From an uncultured Shewanella sp. (GTDB lineage Bacteria; Pseudomonadota; Gammaproteobacteria; Enterobacterales; Shewanellaceae): a stretch of 64,000 nt of DNA. The translations under genes and the position numbers were made by a program. Shown here in pieces: positions 27,609-35,785 of the stretch (the first letter of the stretch is position 1; each line of letters begins with the position of its first letter). The stretch covers positions 186,001 to 250,000 of the forward strand of contig NZ_CANMIO010000002.1 in NCBI RefSeq assembly GCF_947497935.1, read 5' to 3'. Under the pieces are notes generated by a model. The model did no database searches, had not been told where the DNA came from, and was given only the letters and a program-made list of their open reading frames with translations.

Positions 27609-28229
27609 ATGAGACCACTTACTCCACGCCAAGCAGAAATTTTAGAGCTAATTAAACGTAATATTGCAGATACAGGTATGCCACCAACCCGCGCCGAGAT
27701 CGCAAGACGTTTAGGCTTTAAATCTGCCAATGCTGCCGAAGAGCATCTAAAAGCATTAGCCAAGAAAGGCTGTATTGAGATTATGCCGGGCACGTCTCGT
27801 GGCATTAAGTTAACCCAAGAAAGCACTGAAGAAGCGGATTTAGGCTTACCACTCATCGGCCAAGTTGCTGCGGGAGAGCCTATCCTAGCCCAAGAACATG
27901 TTGAGCAGCACTATCAAGTCGACCCTGCGATGTTCCGTCCATCGGCTGATTTTCTACTGAGAGTCCGTGGTGACAGTATGAAGAATATTGGCATTCTAGA
28001 AGGTGACTTGTTAGCAGTGCACAAGATAGAACAAGCTCGCAATGGCCAAATCGTAGTCGCTCGCGTCGAAGACGATGTCACCGTTAAGCGTTTCGAGAAA
28101 AAAGGAAACAAAGTTTTCTTACATGCTGAAAACGAAGAGTACTCACCGATTGAAGTGGATCTAGCAAACCAAAGCTTAAGTATTGAAGGTTTAGCCGTTG
28201 GTGTGATCCGTAATGGAGACTGGCAATGA
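27609..28229 (+). CDS. lexA: LexA, SOS repressor
   Basis: Repressor of the DNA damage response that cleaves itself when RecA is activated. 206 residues: winged HTH at about 1-70 ([16 protein letters not shown] recognition region), self-cleavage site Ala88-Gly89, catalytic Ser123 (RGDSM) and Lys160 (VTVKRF). Two SOS boxes lie immediately upstream. Overlaps sulA by four bases, so both are induced together. Confidence 0.98.
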   Translation: MRPLTPRQAEILELIKRNIADTGMPPTRAEIARRLGFKSANAAEEHLKALAKKGCIEIMPGTSRGIKLTQESTEEADLGLPLIGQVAAGEPILAQEHVEQHYQVDPAMFRPSADFLLRVRGDSMKNIGILEGDLLAVHKIEQARNGQIVVARVEDDVTVKRFEKKGNKVFLHAENEEYSPIEVDLANQSLSIEGLAVGVIRNGDWQ

Positions 28230-28762
28230 ACAAACTATTAGGAGTTAGCCCACGTCACCCAGGGCTTTGGCAAGACATACCGTCGACGAGCATGACTGCA
28301 AACGCGGGCAATGAGATCACTAGCATGGTGACCCAGACTCAAGGTCGCGACGAGCTCACTCAGATCAGTGCTCAACTTTCACAGCTAAGCCAACAAGGCC
28401 GCTGGATTGTACTTATCAGCCCTCCTAATATTGGTTATAAACAGATGCTAGCGGCAGCTGGCGTAAGAATGGATAGGATTTTACTGGTTCACGCTAAAGA
28501 CGAAGTCGAAACACTTTGGGCAATGGAAAAAGCATTGACCAGTGGTACTTCTAGCGCAGTAATCACCTGGACTAACTCGTTAGATGCTCGTGATAGTCGA
28601 CGCCTACAGATTGTTGCCAAAAGCGCACGCGCAGCAGGCATTATTATCGAAAATGCCAATGGAAATACTATTGAGAATGACAGTCGTCATTTACTCGATA
28701 ACTCTGTCAGCGCTCAAGACTGTAGTTTTACCCAAACGTCATTATTTGGCGCAATTCATTAA
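28226..28762 (+). CDS. sulA: SulA-type SOS cell-division inhibitor
   Basis: 178 residues, RecA-fold related protein that blocks FtsZ assembly after DNA damage. The middle part ([36 protein letters not shown]) matches the SulA core, with a P-loop-like region lacking the Walker lysine. Its ATG overlaps the lexA stop (ATGA), so LexA controls it through the lexA boxes. The N-terminus is longer than in E. coli SulA only by a few residues. Distinction from the related ImuA rests on its short length. Confidence 0.88.
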   Translation: MNKLLGVSPRHPGLWQDIPSTSMTANAGNEITSMVTQTQGRDELTQISAQLSQLSQQGRWIVLISPPNIGYKQMLAAAGVRMDRILLVHAKDEVETLWAMEKALTSGTSSAVITWTNSLDARDSRRLQIVAKSARAAGIIIENANGNTIENDSRHLLDNSVSAQDCSFTQTSLFGAIH

Positions 28763-28827
28763 GACACTCTGCTAGCCTAACCCTCTTTCTACAAACTAAG
28801 TTTCTAGTAAAGACTCTTGGTTTTGCT

Positions 28828-28853
28828 AAAGCTCTCAATCGAGAGCTTTTTTA
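28828..28853 (+). terminator. terminator after lexA-sulA
   Basis: Stem AAAGCTCTC / GAGAGCTTT, loop AATC, followed by TTTTA. Confidence 0.85.
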
Positions 28854-28895
28854 TTGCCAGAAATTTATTTCCATAATAGGCAAATGAATCAAAAA

Positions 28896-28909
28896 GTGAT
28901 CTTGATCAA
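28896..28909 (+). promoter_or_regulatory. FNR/EtrA-type binding site upstream of the cox operon
   Basis: GTGATcttgATCAA differs from the FNR consensus TTGAT-N4-ATCAA at one base. It is about 350 bases upstream of coxB, within a 492-base gap (28763-29254) that otherwise shows the lexA-sulA terminator and no gene. It could let oxygen-sensing EtrA (or Crp) control the oxidase genes; position relative to the promoter is unknown. Confidence 0.45.
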
Positions 28910-29254
28910 TATTTAAACACCAAGTAGTGTAGGAAGTGATAACAACGATATTTTGTTATATCCGAACGATTTAGTCGTCGGTCTTTAATTTGGCTCTAAG
29001 TAAATTATCACTCAAATTAAGACTGAAATCGGCCTGATATATTTCAGCCGTAGGTGCCAAACGTGGTGACACAAAACAGTAGCAAATACTGGATATACAA
29101 TAGTCTCTGTCGCAATTGAGTTAATGCGACAACTTTGACAAAACCACTCGCGCACTTTGAAGTCATCGTTGCTTTTTTGGGAACTGAAGAGTTTACATAG
29201 AGCAGAGACTTACTGTGTGACTCTTCTTTGTCTTGTTGACAGAGGAGAAGTCTA

Positions 29255-30823
29255 GTGAAGCAATTGTTGTATAGTGTGCTGGCGCTACTATTTACGCCCG
29301 CGCTTGTTGCATCGGAAATGCCACTTAATATGACAAAAGGTGTTACGGATATCAGTGGTCAGGTCTACAGCCTGCACATGATTATTCTTTACATCTGTTG
29401 TGCTATTGGCATGGTGGTATTCGGCGTAATGATTTATGCCATGATCAACCACCGCAAATCTAAAGGCGCTGTTGCCGCCAATTTTCACGAAAGCACTAAA
29501 GTCGAGATCCTATGGACTGTTGTGCCTTTCATTATTCTTATCGGTATGGCCATTCCGGCAACCAAAACACTGATTGCTATGGAAGATCCCAGTGACGCCG
29601 ACCTCACCATTAAAGTGACTGGTTCCCAATGGAAATGGCATTACAGTTACTTTGATAAAGACATATCGTTTTTCAGTTTACTGTCGACTCCGAGAGATCA
29701 GATTGAAGGCAACGCAACCAAAGGCGAAAACTACCTACTGGAAGTTGATAAGCCATTAGTCCTGCCAATTAACCGTAAAGTACGCTTTTTAATGACCTCA
29801 GAAGATGTTATTCACTCTTGGTGGGTACCTGCTTTTGCCGTTAAAAAGGATGCTAACCCCGGTTTTATTAATGAAGCCTGGACCAAGGTTGATAAGCCGG
29901 GGATCTATCGCGGCCAATGTGCTGAACTTTGCGGTAAAGACCACGGCTTTATGCCAATTGTAGTTGAAGCATTATCGGAGGAGGACTTTGACGCTTGGCT
30001 AATAGCTCAGCAACAAGAGGCCAATAACGCCGCAGCTGCAGCACAGGCAGCACTATCACAAACACTCACGATGGAAGAGCTCATGGCTCAAGGCGAGCAA
30101 GTGTATATGGCTCGCTGCGCCGCCTGTCACCAACCTAACGGTGCAGGCCTTCCAGGTGTATTCCCATCCCTTATTGGCAGCCCAATGATCAAAGGTGCTG
30201 TTGCAGGCCATATTGATATTGTGGTCAATGGTAAGCCTGGCACTGCGATGCAGGCATTTTCGCAGCAGCTTACCGCCACCGAAATTGCCGCCGTCGTAAC
30301 ATTTGAGCGTAATGCTTGGGGTAATGATTCGGGTGAAATGGTGCAGGCCGCTGATATCAACGCAAATGCCGGTGCAGCAACGGATGACAATCCTGATTCA
30401 AGCGCTAGCAATGCAGGAACACCTACTACATTACCCGCCACGATAGATGATGCAGAGCCGCTAGAAGCTGTAGCCGTTGACGCCGCAATTGAAGCTGTTG
30501 TGTTAGATGACTTAACCATGGATGAGCTAATGGCCATGGGTGAGAAAGTCTATATGGCCAGCTGCGTTGCTTGTCACCAAGCTGCAGGTACAGGTCTACC
30601 ACCCGCATTCCCATCACTCGTTGGTAGCCCTGTAATTAAGGGACCTGTTACCGACCATCTTGAGATTGTTATTAATGGTAAACCTGGCACTGCAATGCAG
30701 GCATTTACACAGCAACTAACGCCGCAAGAAATCGCAGCAGTGATTACCTTTGAGCGTAATGCTTGGGGTAATGATTCGGGTGATGCCGTACAAGCATCTG
30801 ATGTTGATGGTCACGCTAAGTAG
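29255..30823 (+). CDS. coxB: cytochrome c oxidase subunit II with two fused cytochrome c domains
   Basis: CuA-carrying subunit of a caa3-type heme-copper oxidase. GTG start with AGAGGAG upstream. Signal peptide (1-19), two membrane helices (about 40-63 and 85-105), CuA domain with HSWWVPAF and C222-C226-H230-M233. Then come two cytochrome c domains with CAACH (288-292) and CVACH (437-441), each followed by GTAMQAF. The two domains share whole blocks, such as ERNAWGNDSG, so they arose by duplication; a Thr/Ala/Asp-rich linker joins them. 522 residues; subunits II with one fused heme domain are more usual. Confidence 0.95.
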   Translation: MKQLLYSVLALLFTPALVASEMPLNMTKGVTDISGQVYSLHMIILYICCAIGMVVFGVMIYAMINHRKSKGAVAANFHESTKVEILWTVVPFIILIGMAIPATKTLIAMEDPSDADLTIKVTGSQWKWHYSYFDKDISFFSLLSTPRDQIEGNATKGENYLLEVDKPLVLPINRKVRFLMTSEDVIHSWWVPAFAVKKDANPGFINEAWTKVDKPGIYRGQCAELCGKDHGFMPIVVEALSEEDFDAWLIAQQQEANNAAAAAQAALSQTLTMEELMAQGEQVYMARCAACHQPNGAGLPGVFPSLIGSPMIKGAVAGHIDIVVNGKPGTAMQAFSQQLTATEIAAVVTFERNAWGNDSGEMVQAADINANAGAATDDNPDSSASNAGTPTTLPATIDDAEPLEAVAVDAAIEAVVLDDLTMDELMAMGEKVYMASCVACHQAAGTGLPPAFPSLVGSPVIKGPVTDHLEIVINGKPGTAMQAFTQQLTPQEIAAVITFERNAWGNDSGDAVQASDVDGHAK

Positions 30824-30832
30824 GGGATTTAG

Positions 30833-32437
30833 ATGAGCACAATTACACAGGATTCACCAGCCGCTCACGACGATCACCATGATGACCACCATCATGGGGC
30901 GCCGAAAGGCATCATGCGCTGGATTTTAACCACTAACCATAAAGATATCGGTACGCTTTATTTATGGTTTAGTTTCATTATGTTCCTCACCGGTGGCGCC
31001 ATGGCAATGGTGATCCGCGCAGAACTTTTTCAACCAGGCTTACAGTTAGTCGAGCCCAACTTTTTTAACCAGATGACCACTGTTCATGGCCTAATTATGG
31101 TCTTCGGTGCGGTAATGCCTGCCTTTACGGGATTGGCTAACTGGTTAATTCCTATGATGATTGGCGCGCCAGATATGGCACTGCCGCGGATGAATAACTG
31201 GAGCTTTTGGATTTTGCCTTTCGCATTCTCTATCTTGCTCAGCTCGTTATTTATGGAAGGAGGTGGGCCTAACTTTGGCTGGACCTTCTACGCACCGTTA
31301 TCGACCACCTATAGCCCTGACAGCACAGCCTTGTTTGTGTTTGCTGTGCACATTATGGGTATAAGCTCGATTATGGGTGCGATAAACGTGGTGGTTACTA
31401 TCGTTAATATGCGTGCACCGGGCATGACATGGATGAAGCTACCGCTATTCGTTTGGACTTGGCTGATTACCGCATTCCTATTGATTGCCGTAATGCCGGT
31501 GCTTGCGGGCGTGGTCACCATGGTGCTAACCGATAAATACTTTGGCACCAGCTTTTTTGATGCAGCTGGCGGTGGTGACCCAGTGATGTTCCAGCATATT
31601 TTCTGGTTCTTTGGTCACCCTGAAGTCTACATCATGATTTTACCGTCATTCGGTATTATCTCGGCCATCGTGCCGGCCTTTAGTCGCAAGCGCTTATTTG
31701 GTTATTCGTCGATGGTTTACGCCACCGCGAGTATCGCCATTTTATCCTTCTTGGTTTGGGCACATCACATGTTTACCACAGGAATGCCGGTATTTGCTGA
31801 GCTATTCTTTATGTACTGCACCATGTTGATTGCAGTGCCTACGGGGGTAAAAGTGTTTAACTGGGTGGCCACCATGTGGCGTGGTTCCATTTCTTTTGAG
31901 ACACCTATGCTGTTTGCGGTGGCATTTATTATTTTGTTCACCATAGGCGGCTTCTCAGGTTTGATGCTGGCGATTACTCCCGCGGATTTTCAGTACCATG
32001 ATACCTACTTTGTAGTGGCGCATTTCCATTATGTACTGGTGACAGGAGCTATCTTCTCCATCATGGCGGCAGCCTATTACTGGTTACCTAAATGGACCGG
32101 CAACATGTACAGCGAAAGCTTGGGGCGTTGGCACTTCTGGTGCTCAGTTATTTCGGTGAACGTATTGTTCTTCCCAATGCATTTCCTTGGACTTGCGGGG
32201 ATGCCACGACGGATCCCTGATTATGCAATTCAATTTGCTGACGTTAACCAGATAGTCTCCATCGGTGGATTTGCTTTTGGTCTGTCGCAGCTGATTTTCT
32301 TAGCCGTGGTAATTAAATGTATTCGCGGTGGTGAGAAAGCGCCAGCTAAACCGTGGGAAGGAGCCGAAGGTCTAGAGTGGACCATTCCAAGCCCAGCGCC
32401 TTACCATTCATTTACAACACCGCCAGAGGTGAAGTAA
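30833..32437 (+). CDS. coxA: cytochrome c oxidase subunit I
   Basis: Catalytic heme a/a3-CuB subunit, 534 residues, about 12 helices. Seen are the low-spin heme ligand region TTVHGLIMVFGAVMP, the CuB/Tyr element FWFFGHPEVYIMILPSFG, WAHHMFTTGMP and the C-terminal heme ligands YFVVAHFHYVL. The His-Tyr pair HPEVY marks A-type oxidases. A His/Asp-rich N-terminal tail (DDHHDDHHHGAPKG) precedes helix 1. Nine bases after coxB. Confidence 0.98.
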   Translation: MSTITQDSPAAHDDHHDDHHHGAPKGIMRWILTTNHKDIGTLYLWFSFIMFLTGGAMAMVIRAELFQPGLQLVEPNFFNQMTTVHGLIMVFGAVMPAFTGLANWLIPMMIGAPDMALPRMNNWSFWILPFAFSILLSSLFMEGGGPNFGWTFYAPLSTTYSPDSTALFVFAVHIMGISSIMGAINVVVTIVNMRAPGMTWMKLPLFVWTWLITAFLLIAVMPVLAGVVTMVLTDKYFGTSFFDAAGGGDPVMFQHIFWFFGHPEVYIMILPSFGIISAIVPAFSRKRLFGYSSMVYATASIAILSFLVWAHHMFTTGMPVFAELFFMYCTMLIAVPTGVKVFNWVATMWRGSISFETPMLFAVAFIILFTIGGFSGLMLAITPADFQYHDTYFVVAHFHYVLVTGAIFSIMAAAYYWLPKWTGNMYSESLGRWHFWCSVISVNVLFFPMHFLGLAGMPRRIPDYAIQFADVNQIVSIGGFAFGLSQLIFLAVVIKCIRGGEKAPAKPWEGAEGLEWTIPSPAPYHSFTTPPEVK

Positions 32438-32439
32438 GC

Positions 32440-33015
32440 ATGGAAAATACAAAGCGTAAATCCAATAAAAAACTGATCATAGTGCTGATTTTTAGCTCTC
32501 TGGGTATGTTTGGCTTTGGATTTGCGCTTGTCCCTTTATACGACGTACTGTGCGACGCTCTAGGTATTAACGGCAAAACCCAAAGTACTGCCAGCGTTTA
32601 TCAGCCCGTCGTCATAGATAAAAATAGAACCATTACCGTAGAGTTTGTGTCTCAGGTGCAAAGTGATATGCCTTGGACGTTCGAACCAGAAGTTAACACT
32701 ATGCAAGTTCACCCCGGTGAGCTTATTCGGACCCATTTTGTAGCAACAAATTTGTCTGCAAAGCATATTGTTGGCCAAGCGATCCCGTCTGTATCACCCG
32801 GACAAGGCGCCGCATACTTTAATAAAACGGAATGCTTCTGTTTCAATCAGCAGGTATTAACGGCCCAAGCCGAAGCTGATCTCCCACTGATATTTTTTGT
32901 GGATCCCGAATTACCAGATTCAATATCAACCTTGACCCTCTCTTATACCCTCTACAACATCACCGACAAAGGCTATGTCGCCAGCACTGCTGTAGAGCAA
33001 GGAGCCGCAAGATGA
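32440..33015 (+). CDS. ctaG: CtaG/Cox11, CuB insertion protein
   Basis: Membrane-anchored copper chaperone that delivers copper to subunit I. 191 residues from ATG 32440, two bases after the coxA stop: one N-terminal helix (about 9-30) then a periplasmic Ig-like domain. The Cu(I) motif CFCF appears in NKTECFCFNQQ, and PLYDVLCDALGI gives the conserved third cysteine. The upstream frame opening inside coxA is not coding. Stop overlaps the coxC start (ATGA). Confidence 0.95.
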   Translation: MENTKRKSNKKLIIVLIFSSLGMFGFGFALVPLYDVLCDALGINGKTQSTASVYQPVVIDKNRTITVEFVSQVQSDMPWTFEPEVNTMQVHPGELIRTHFVATNLSAKHIVGQAIPSVSPGQGAAYFNKTECFCFNQQVLTAQAEADLPLIFFVDPELPDSISTLTLSYTLYNITDKGYVASTAVEQGAAR

Positions 33016-33893
33016 CAACAGATAACAAGCATGAAAACTATTATGTTCCCGCCCAAAGTGCCTGGCCGATTATTGGTGCAATAGGCCTATTTCTCATCGC
33101 TTTTGGCGCGGGGAGTTACGTCTCTGAATTAAAGAGTGACGGCACTGGCGGTGGCTATATTTTACTGGCTGGAATAACAGTGATCATTTTTATGATCTTT
33201 GGCTGGTTTAGAACCGTGATTGCCGAATCAATGGCAGGGCTTTACTCTAAGCAGATGGATCGCTCATTTCGACAAGGTATGAGCTGGTTTATTTTCTCAG
33301 AAGTGATGTTCTTTGCTGCCTTTTTTGGCGCACTGTTTTATGCCCGTATGATTTCAGTGCCTTGGTTAGGTGGCGCATCAAATAATGCCATGACTAATGA
33401 AGTGTTATGGCCAACATTTGAAGCGGTTTGGCCGCTAATTACCACACCAGACGGCACAACAACTCAAGCTATGGGTTGGATGGGGCTGCCCCTGTATAAC
33501 ACCCTAATCCTGTTAACCTCGTCGGTAACACTGCACTTTGCCCACGTGGGGCTAGAACAAGATAAGCGTAAAGCACTAACTGTCTGGCTAGGCTTAACCA
33601 TTTTATTGGGTATCGCTTTCCTTGGGTTGCAAGCGGAAGAGTATATTCATGCCTATCAAGAGATGGGACTTACCCTAGATGCAGGCGTTTACGGCAACAC
33701 CTTTTTCCTATTAACGGGCTTTCACGGTATGCACGTAACCTTAGGAACCGTGTTTCTGATAGTGCTATTTTTTAGAGTACTCAAGGGGCATTTTACTCCT
33801 GAAAAGCACTTTGCCTTCCAAGCCGGAGCTTGGTATTGGCACTTTGTTGATGTGGTATGGCTATGTCTATTTATCTTCGTTTACGTGTTGTAA
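33012..33893 (+). CDS. coxC: cytochrome c oxidase subunit III
   Basis: 293 residues, seven helices, no metal centres. Family blocks are clear: RQGMSWFIFSEVMFFAAFFGALFYAR, the HVGLEQDKRK loop, TGFHGMHVTLGT and the terminal AWYWHFVDVVWL. Long loop between helices III and IV (residues about 125-155), as in bacterial relatives. Starts inside the ctaG stop, so it is translationally coupled. Confidence 0.97.
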   Translation: MTTDNKHENYYVPAQSAWPIIGAIGLFLIAFGAGSYVSELKSDGTGGGYILLAGITVIIFMIFGWFRTVIAESMAGLYSKQMDRSFRQGMSWFIFSEVMFFAAFFGALFYARMISVPWLGGASNNAMTNEVLWPTFEAVWPLITTPDGTTTQAMGWMGLPLYNTLILLTSSVTLHFAHVGLEQDKRKALTVWLGLTILLGIAFLGLQAEEYIHAYQEMGLTLDAGVYGNTFFLLTGFHGMHVTLGTVFLIVLFFRVLKGHFTPEKHFAFQAGAWYWHFVDVVWLCLFIFVYVL

Positions 33894-33910
33894 AAGATGA
33901 AACCTAACCA

Positions 33911-34129
33911 TTAATAGGGTCTGGAGTTAGGGGCTATGACTCCAGTCCCTAGCGCCACCAGCAGTAAGACAACGACCAACACAGAGAACAGAACCCGTCG
34001 GCCTAAGTATTGGCTCATAGGGACTGATGTCTCCCCTTTCACCATAATAAACAGGGCGCGGCCTAGATTAAACAGTATGAATAGCAGTAGCAGCACTAGG
34101 ACCAATTTAAAGATAAACAAAACAGACAT
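33911..34129 (-). CDS. DUF2909 twin-transmembrane protein of the cox cluster
   Basis: 72 residues with two hydrophobic helices (about 5-27 and 45-65) and a short loop (MVKGETSVPMSQYLGRR). Such DUF2909 proteins occur in cox clusters of Pseudomonas (PA0109, as I recall) in the same reversed orientation between coxC and SURF1; function unknown. ATG 34127-34129 follows a good AGGAG. The larger frame to 34297 lies antisense to SURF1 and is not coding. Its start codon and that of SURF1 share the palindrome CATG. Confidence 0.78.
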   Translation of the reverse strand: MSVLFIFKLVLVLLLLFILFNLGRALFIMVKGETSVPMSQYLGRRVLFSVLVVVLLLVALGTGVIAPNSRPY

Positions 34130-34862
34130 GGGCTCTCCTCGCCTTAAGGTGAATCTTGCTTGGTTATTTATTGTGCTTGTTACTGTGATAGTGTTTTCAA
34201 TTTTGGTCAAGCTAGGTTTTTGGCAACTCGAACGCGCACAATATAAGTCACAATGGCAGCAACAGCTGAGCGAAAGACAAGCGGCCTCTGTGCTCAACTA
34301 TTCTCAGATACTCAATTTTCCTAAAGAGGAAGCCTTAACCGGTTTTAAACTTAAAACACCTGCTACCCCGGTATCGAATAATATTTTTTTACTCGACAAC
34401 CAAGTCTATGAAGGTCGAGTCGGTTACCTTGCACTTCAAGTTGTGCAAGTGAGCGAGCAAGAGCCTTGGCTACTCGTTGAACTAGGCTTTATTCCTGCAG
34501 GATTAAATCGTTCACAGTTGCCCAATGTAAAACCCATAAGCCAGCCAATCGTTTTAGAGGGACGCGTTTATCAAAAGCAGATAAATCCGATGAGCTCAGA
34601 GTTAATGGCTGAAAACGCTTGGCCCAAGCGCATCCAGAACCTCAATATTCCCCAGTTAGCTCAATTGATTGATAAACCTTTGGCCAGCGTTGTCTTGCAG
34701 CCAAGTAATCTAGACAACCCATACCCTCACCCGTGGCAGCCTATTCCACTCTCTTCACAGAAGCATCAAGGTTATGCCGTGCAATGGTTTTCGATGGCTG
34801 CTGTGTTTGCATTTTTAATGGGATATCTGTTGTTTCGTAAACTAAAACAATCAGATAAATAA
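34128..34862 (+). CDS. SURF1 family oxidase assembly protein
   Basis: Assembly factor for heme A-containing oxidases, anchored in the inner membrane by two helices. 244 residues from ATG 34128: N-terminal helix (about 11-30), then the family opening FWQLERAQYKSQW, the central WLLVELGFIP strand and the C-terminal HQGYAVQWFSMAAVFAFLMGYLLF helix. A GTG at 34149 is an in-frame alternative start. No clear ribosome-binding site precedes either. It lies directly opposite the DUF2909 gene with overlapping start codons. Confidence 0.88.
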   Translation: MGSPRLKVNLAWLFIVLVTVIVFSILVKLGFWQLERAQYKSQWQQQLSERQAASVLNYSQILNFPKEEALTGFKLKTPATPVSNNIFLLDNQVYEGRVGYLALQVVQVSEQEPWLLVELGFIPAGLNRSQLPNVKPISQPIVLEGRVYQKQINPMSSELMAENAWPKRIQNLNIPQLAQLIDKPLASVVLQPSNLDNPYPHPWQPIPLSSQKHQGYAVQWFSMAAVFAFLMGYLLFRKLKQSDK

Positions 34863-35055
34863 GAAAACAAATAGGCTATTGCTAACTATACACAGACACT
34901 GTAGGTTAGAAATTAAGCGACCTAGCCGTTCCGGGAAGCTCAATTCTGATCAATTATTTTGATGGATTATTGTCACCATTTTTAGCCATTACAGACTTAC
35001 AAGATATGTTAGTCAGTGCGCTAGAAGGGATGAAATAACAGAAAGAGGAGATGGA

Positions 35056-35598
35056 ATGAACTCCCCCAAAAAGAACGGTAAGCGTACCCTCATACTTTTG
35101 TTGCTGGCTTTTGTACTGCCGGTAATGGCGGCTAAGATTGTACTCAGCTTTGATTTATACCAAGGCGGAGCGACCAATAAAGGCCAACTATTAGATAGCA
35201 TCAGCTATACCAATCTAGCCATGGCTAACCCTCAGCCTCAAGAATGGCAACTGTTATATCAATTGCCTAGCCATTGCGGCGCCATCTGTGAAGATAGACT
35301 CTACATCTTACAGCAGAGCCATACCGCCCTTGGTCGTAATCAAGACCGAGTACACACCATTATTATGGTTAATCAGCAAAGCGACACCTCTGCATTAACA
35401 GGCTTTGACTTTGTAACAGCCACTCCCTCTAAACAGCTTAGCCAATTGCTCGATCAGCAAGAGCTAGTGATAGTCGATCCGCTTGGAAGCTTAGTAATGA
35501 GCTATCCGATTGCCGAAGACCATCAAGCACAAATAATGCAAGGCAAAGCCTTAGTCGCTGACTTACGTAAACTGCTTAAGTTGTCGCGAATAGGATAA
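35056..35598 (+). CDS. membrane-anchored CxxxC protein of the cox cluster
   Basis: 180 residues with a single N-terminal helix (about 11-31) and a periplasmic domain. The motif HCGAICEDR places two cysteines at 74 and 78 with CxxxC spacing, the same spacing as the copper site of Sco proteins, and the later LVIVDPLGSLVMSY strand resembles thioredoxin-fold chaperones. Genes at this position in other cox clusters (between SURF1 and ctaA, e.g. Pseudomonas PA0111) are annotated hypothetical. I infer an assembly or thiol/copper role; this is not proven. Confidence 0.7.
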   Translation: MNSPKKNGKRTLILLLLAFVLPVMAAKIVLSFDLYQGGATNKGQLLDSISYTNLAMANPQPQEWQLLYQLPSHCGAICEDRLYILQQSHTALGRNQDRVHTIIMVNQQSDTSALTGFDFVTATPSKQLSQLLDQQELVIVDPLGSLVMSYPIAEDHQAQIMQGKALVADLRKLLKLSRIG

Positions 35599-35610
35599 GG
35601 AGTGCCAGTC

Positions 35611-35739
35611 ATGCAGATTAAGTCGTTATTGAAGATCACTTTAGTGTTTACCTTATGCGTGATAATGCATAGCCGCGCTTATACTTCGCTAGCCATCGCC
35701 AGCTCAAAAATTGTTGGAGGTGATTGCTATGCAGATTAA
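35611..35739 (+). CDS. 42-residue leader ORF, partial copy of ctaA 5' end
   Basis: ATG 35611 after AAGGAG opens a 42-codon frame whose first 19 codons are identical to those of ctaA. It then diverges into SRAYTSLAIASSK and ends at TAA 35737-35739, overlapping the ctaA start. Translation, if any, would give a signal-peptide-like product. It may be only a duplication relic, or act in translational coupling. Confidence 0.35.
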   Translation: MQIKSLLKITLVFTLCVIMHSRAYTSLAIASSKIVGGDCYAD

Positions 35740-35785
35740 GTCGTTATTGAAGATCACTTTAGTGTTTACCTTATGCGTCATAATG
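35611..35785 (+). repeat. tandem partial duplication of the ctaA start
   Basis: 35611-35667 and 35729-35785 are 57-base copies differing at one position (GTGATAATG versus GTCATAATG), 118 bases apart. Similarity continues weakly (GCTTATAC in both). The second copy carries GGAGGTGATT, a near-perfect ribosome-binding site. Confidence 0.9.

Noticed and set aside
33936-34127. N-terminal extension of SURF1
   Set aside because: It is the reverse strand of the DUF2909 gene, with Thr/Ser/Arg-rich sequence unlike the SURF1 family.
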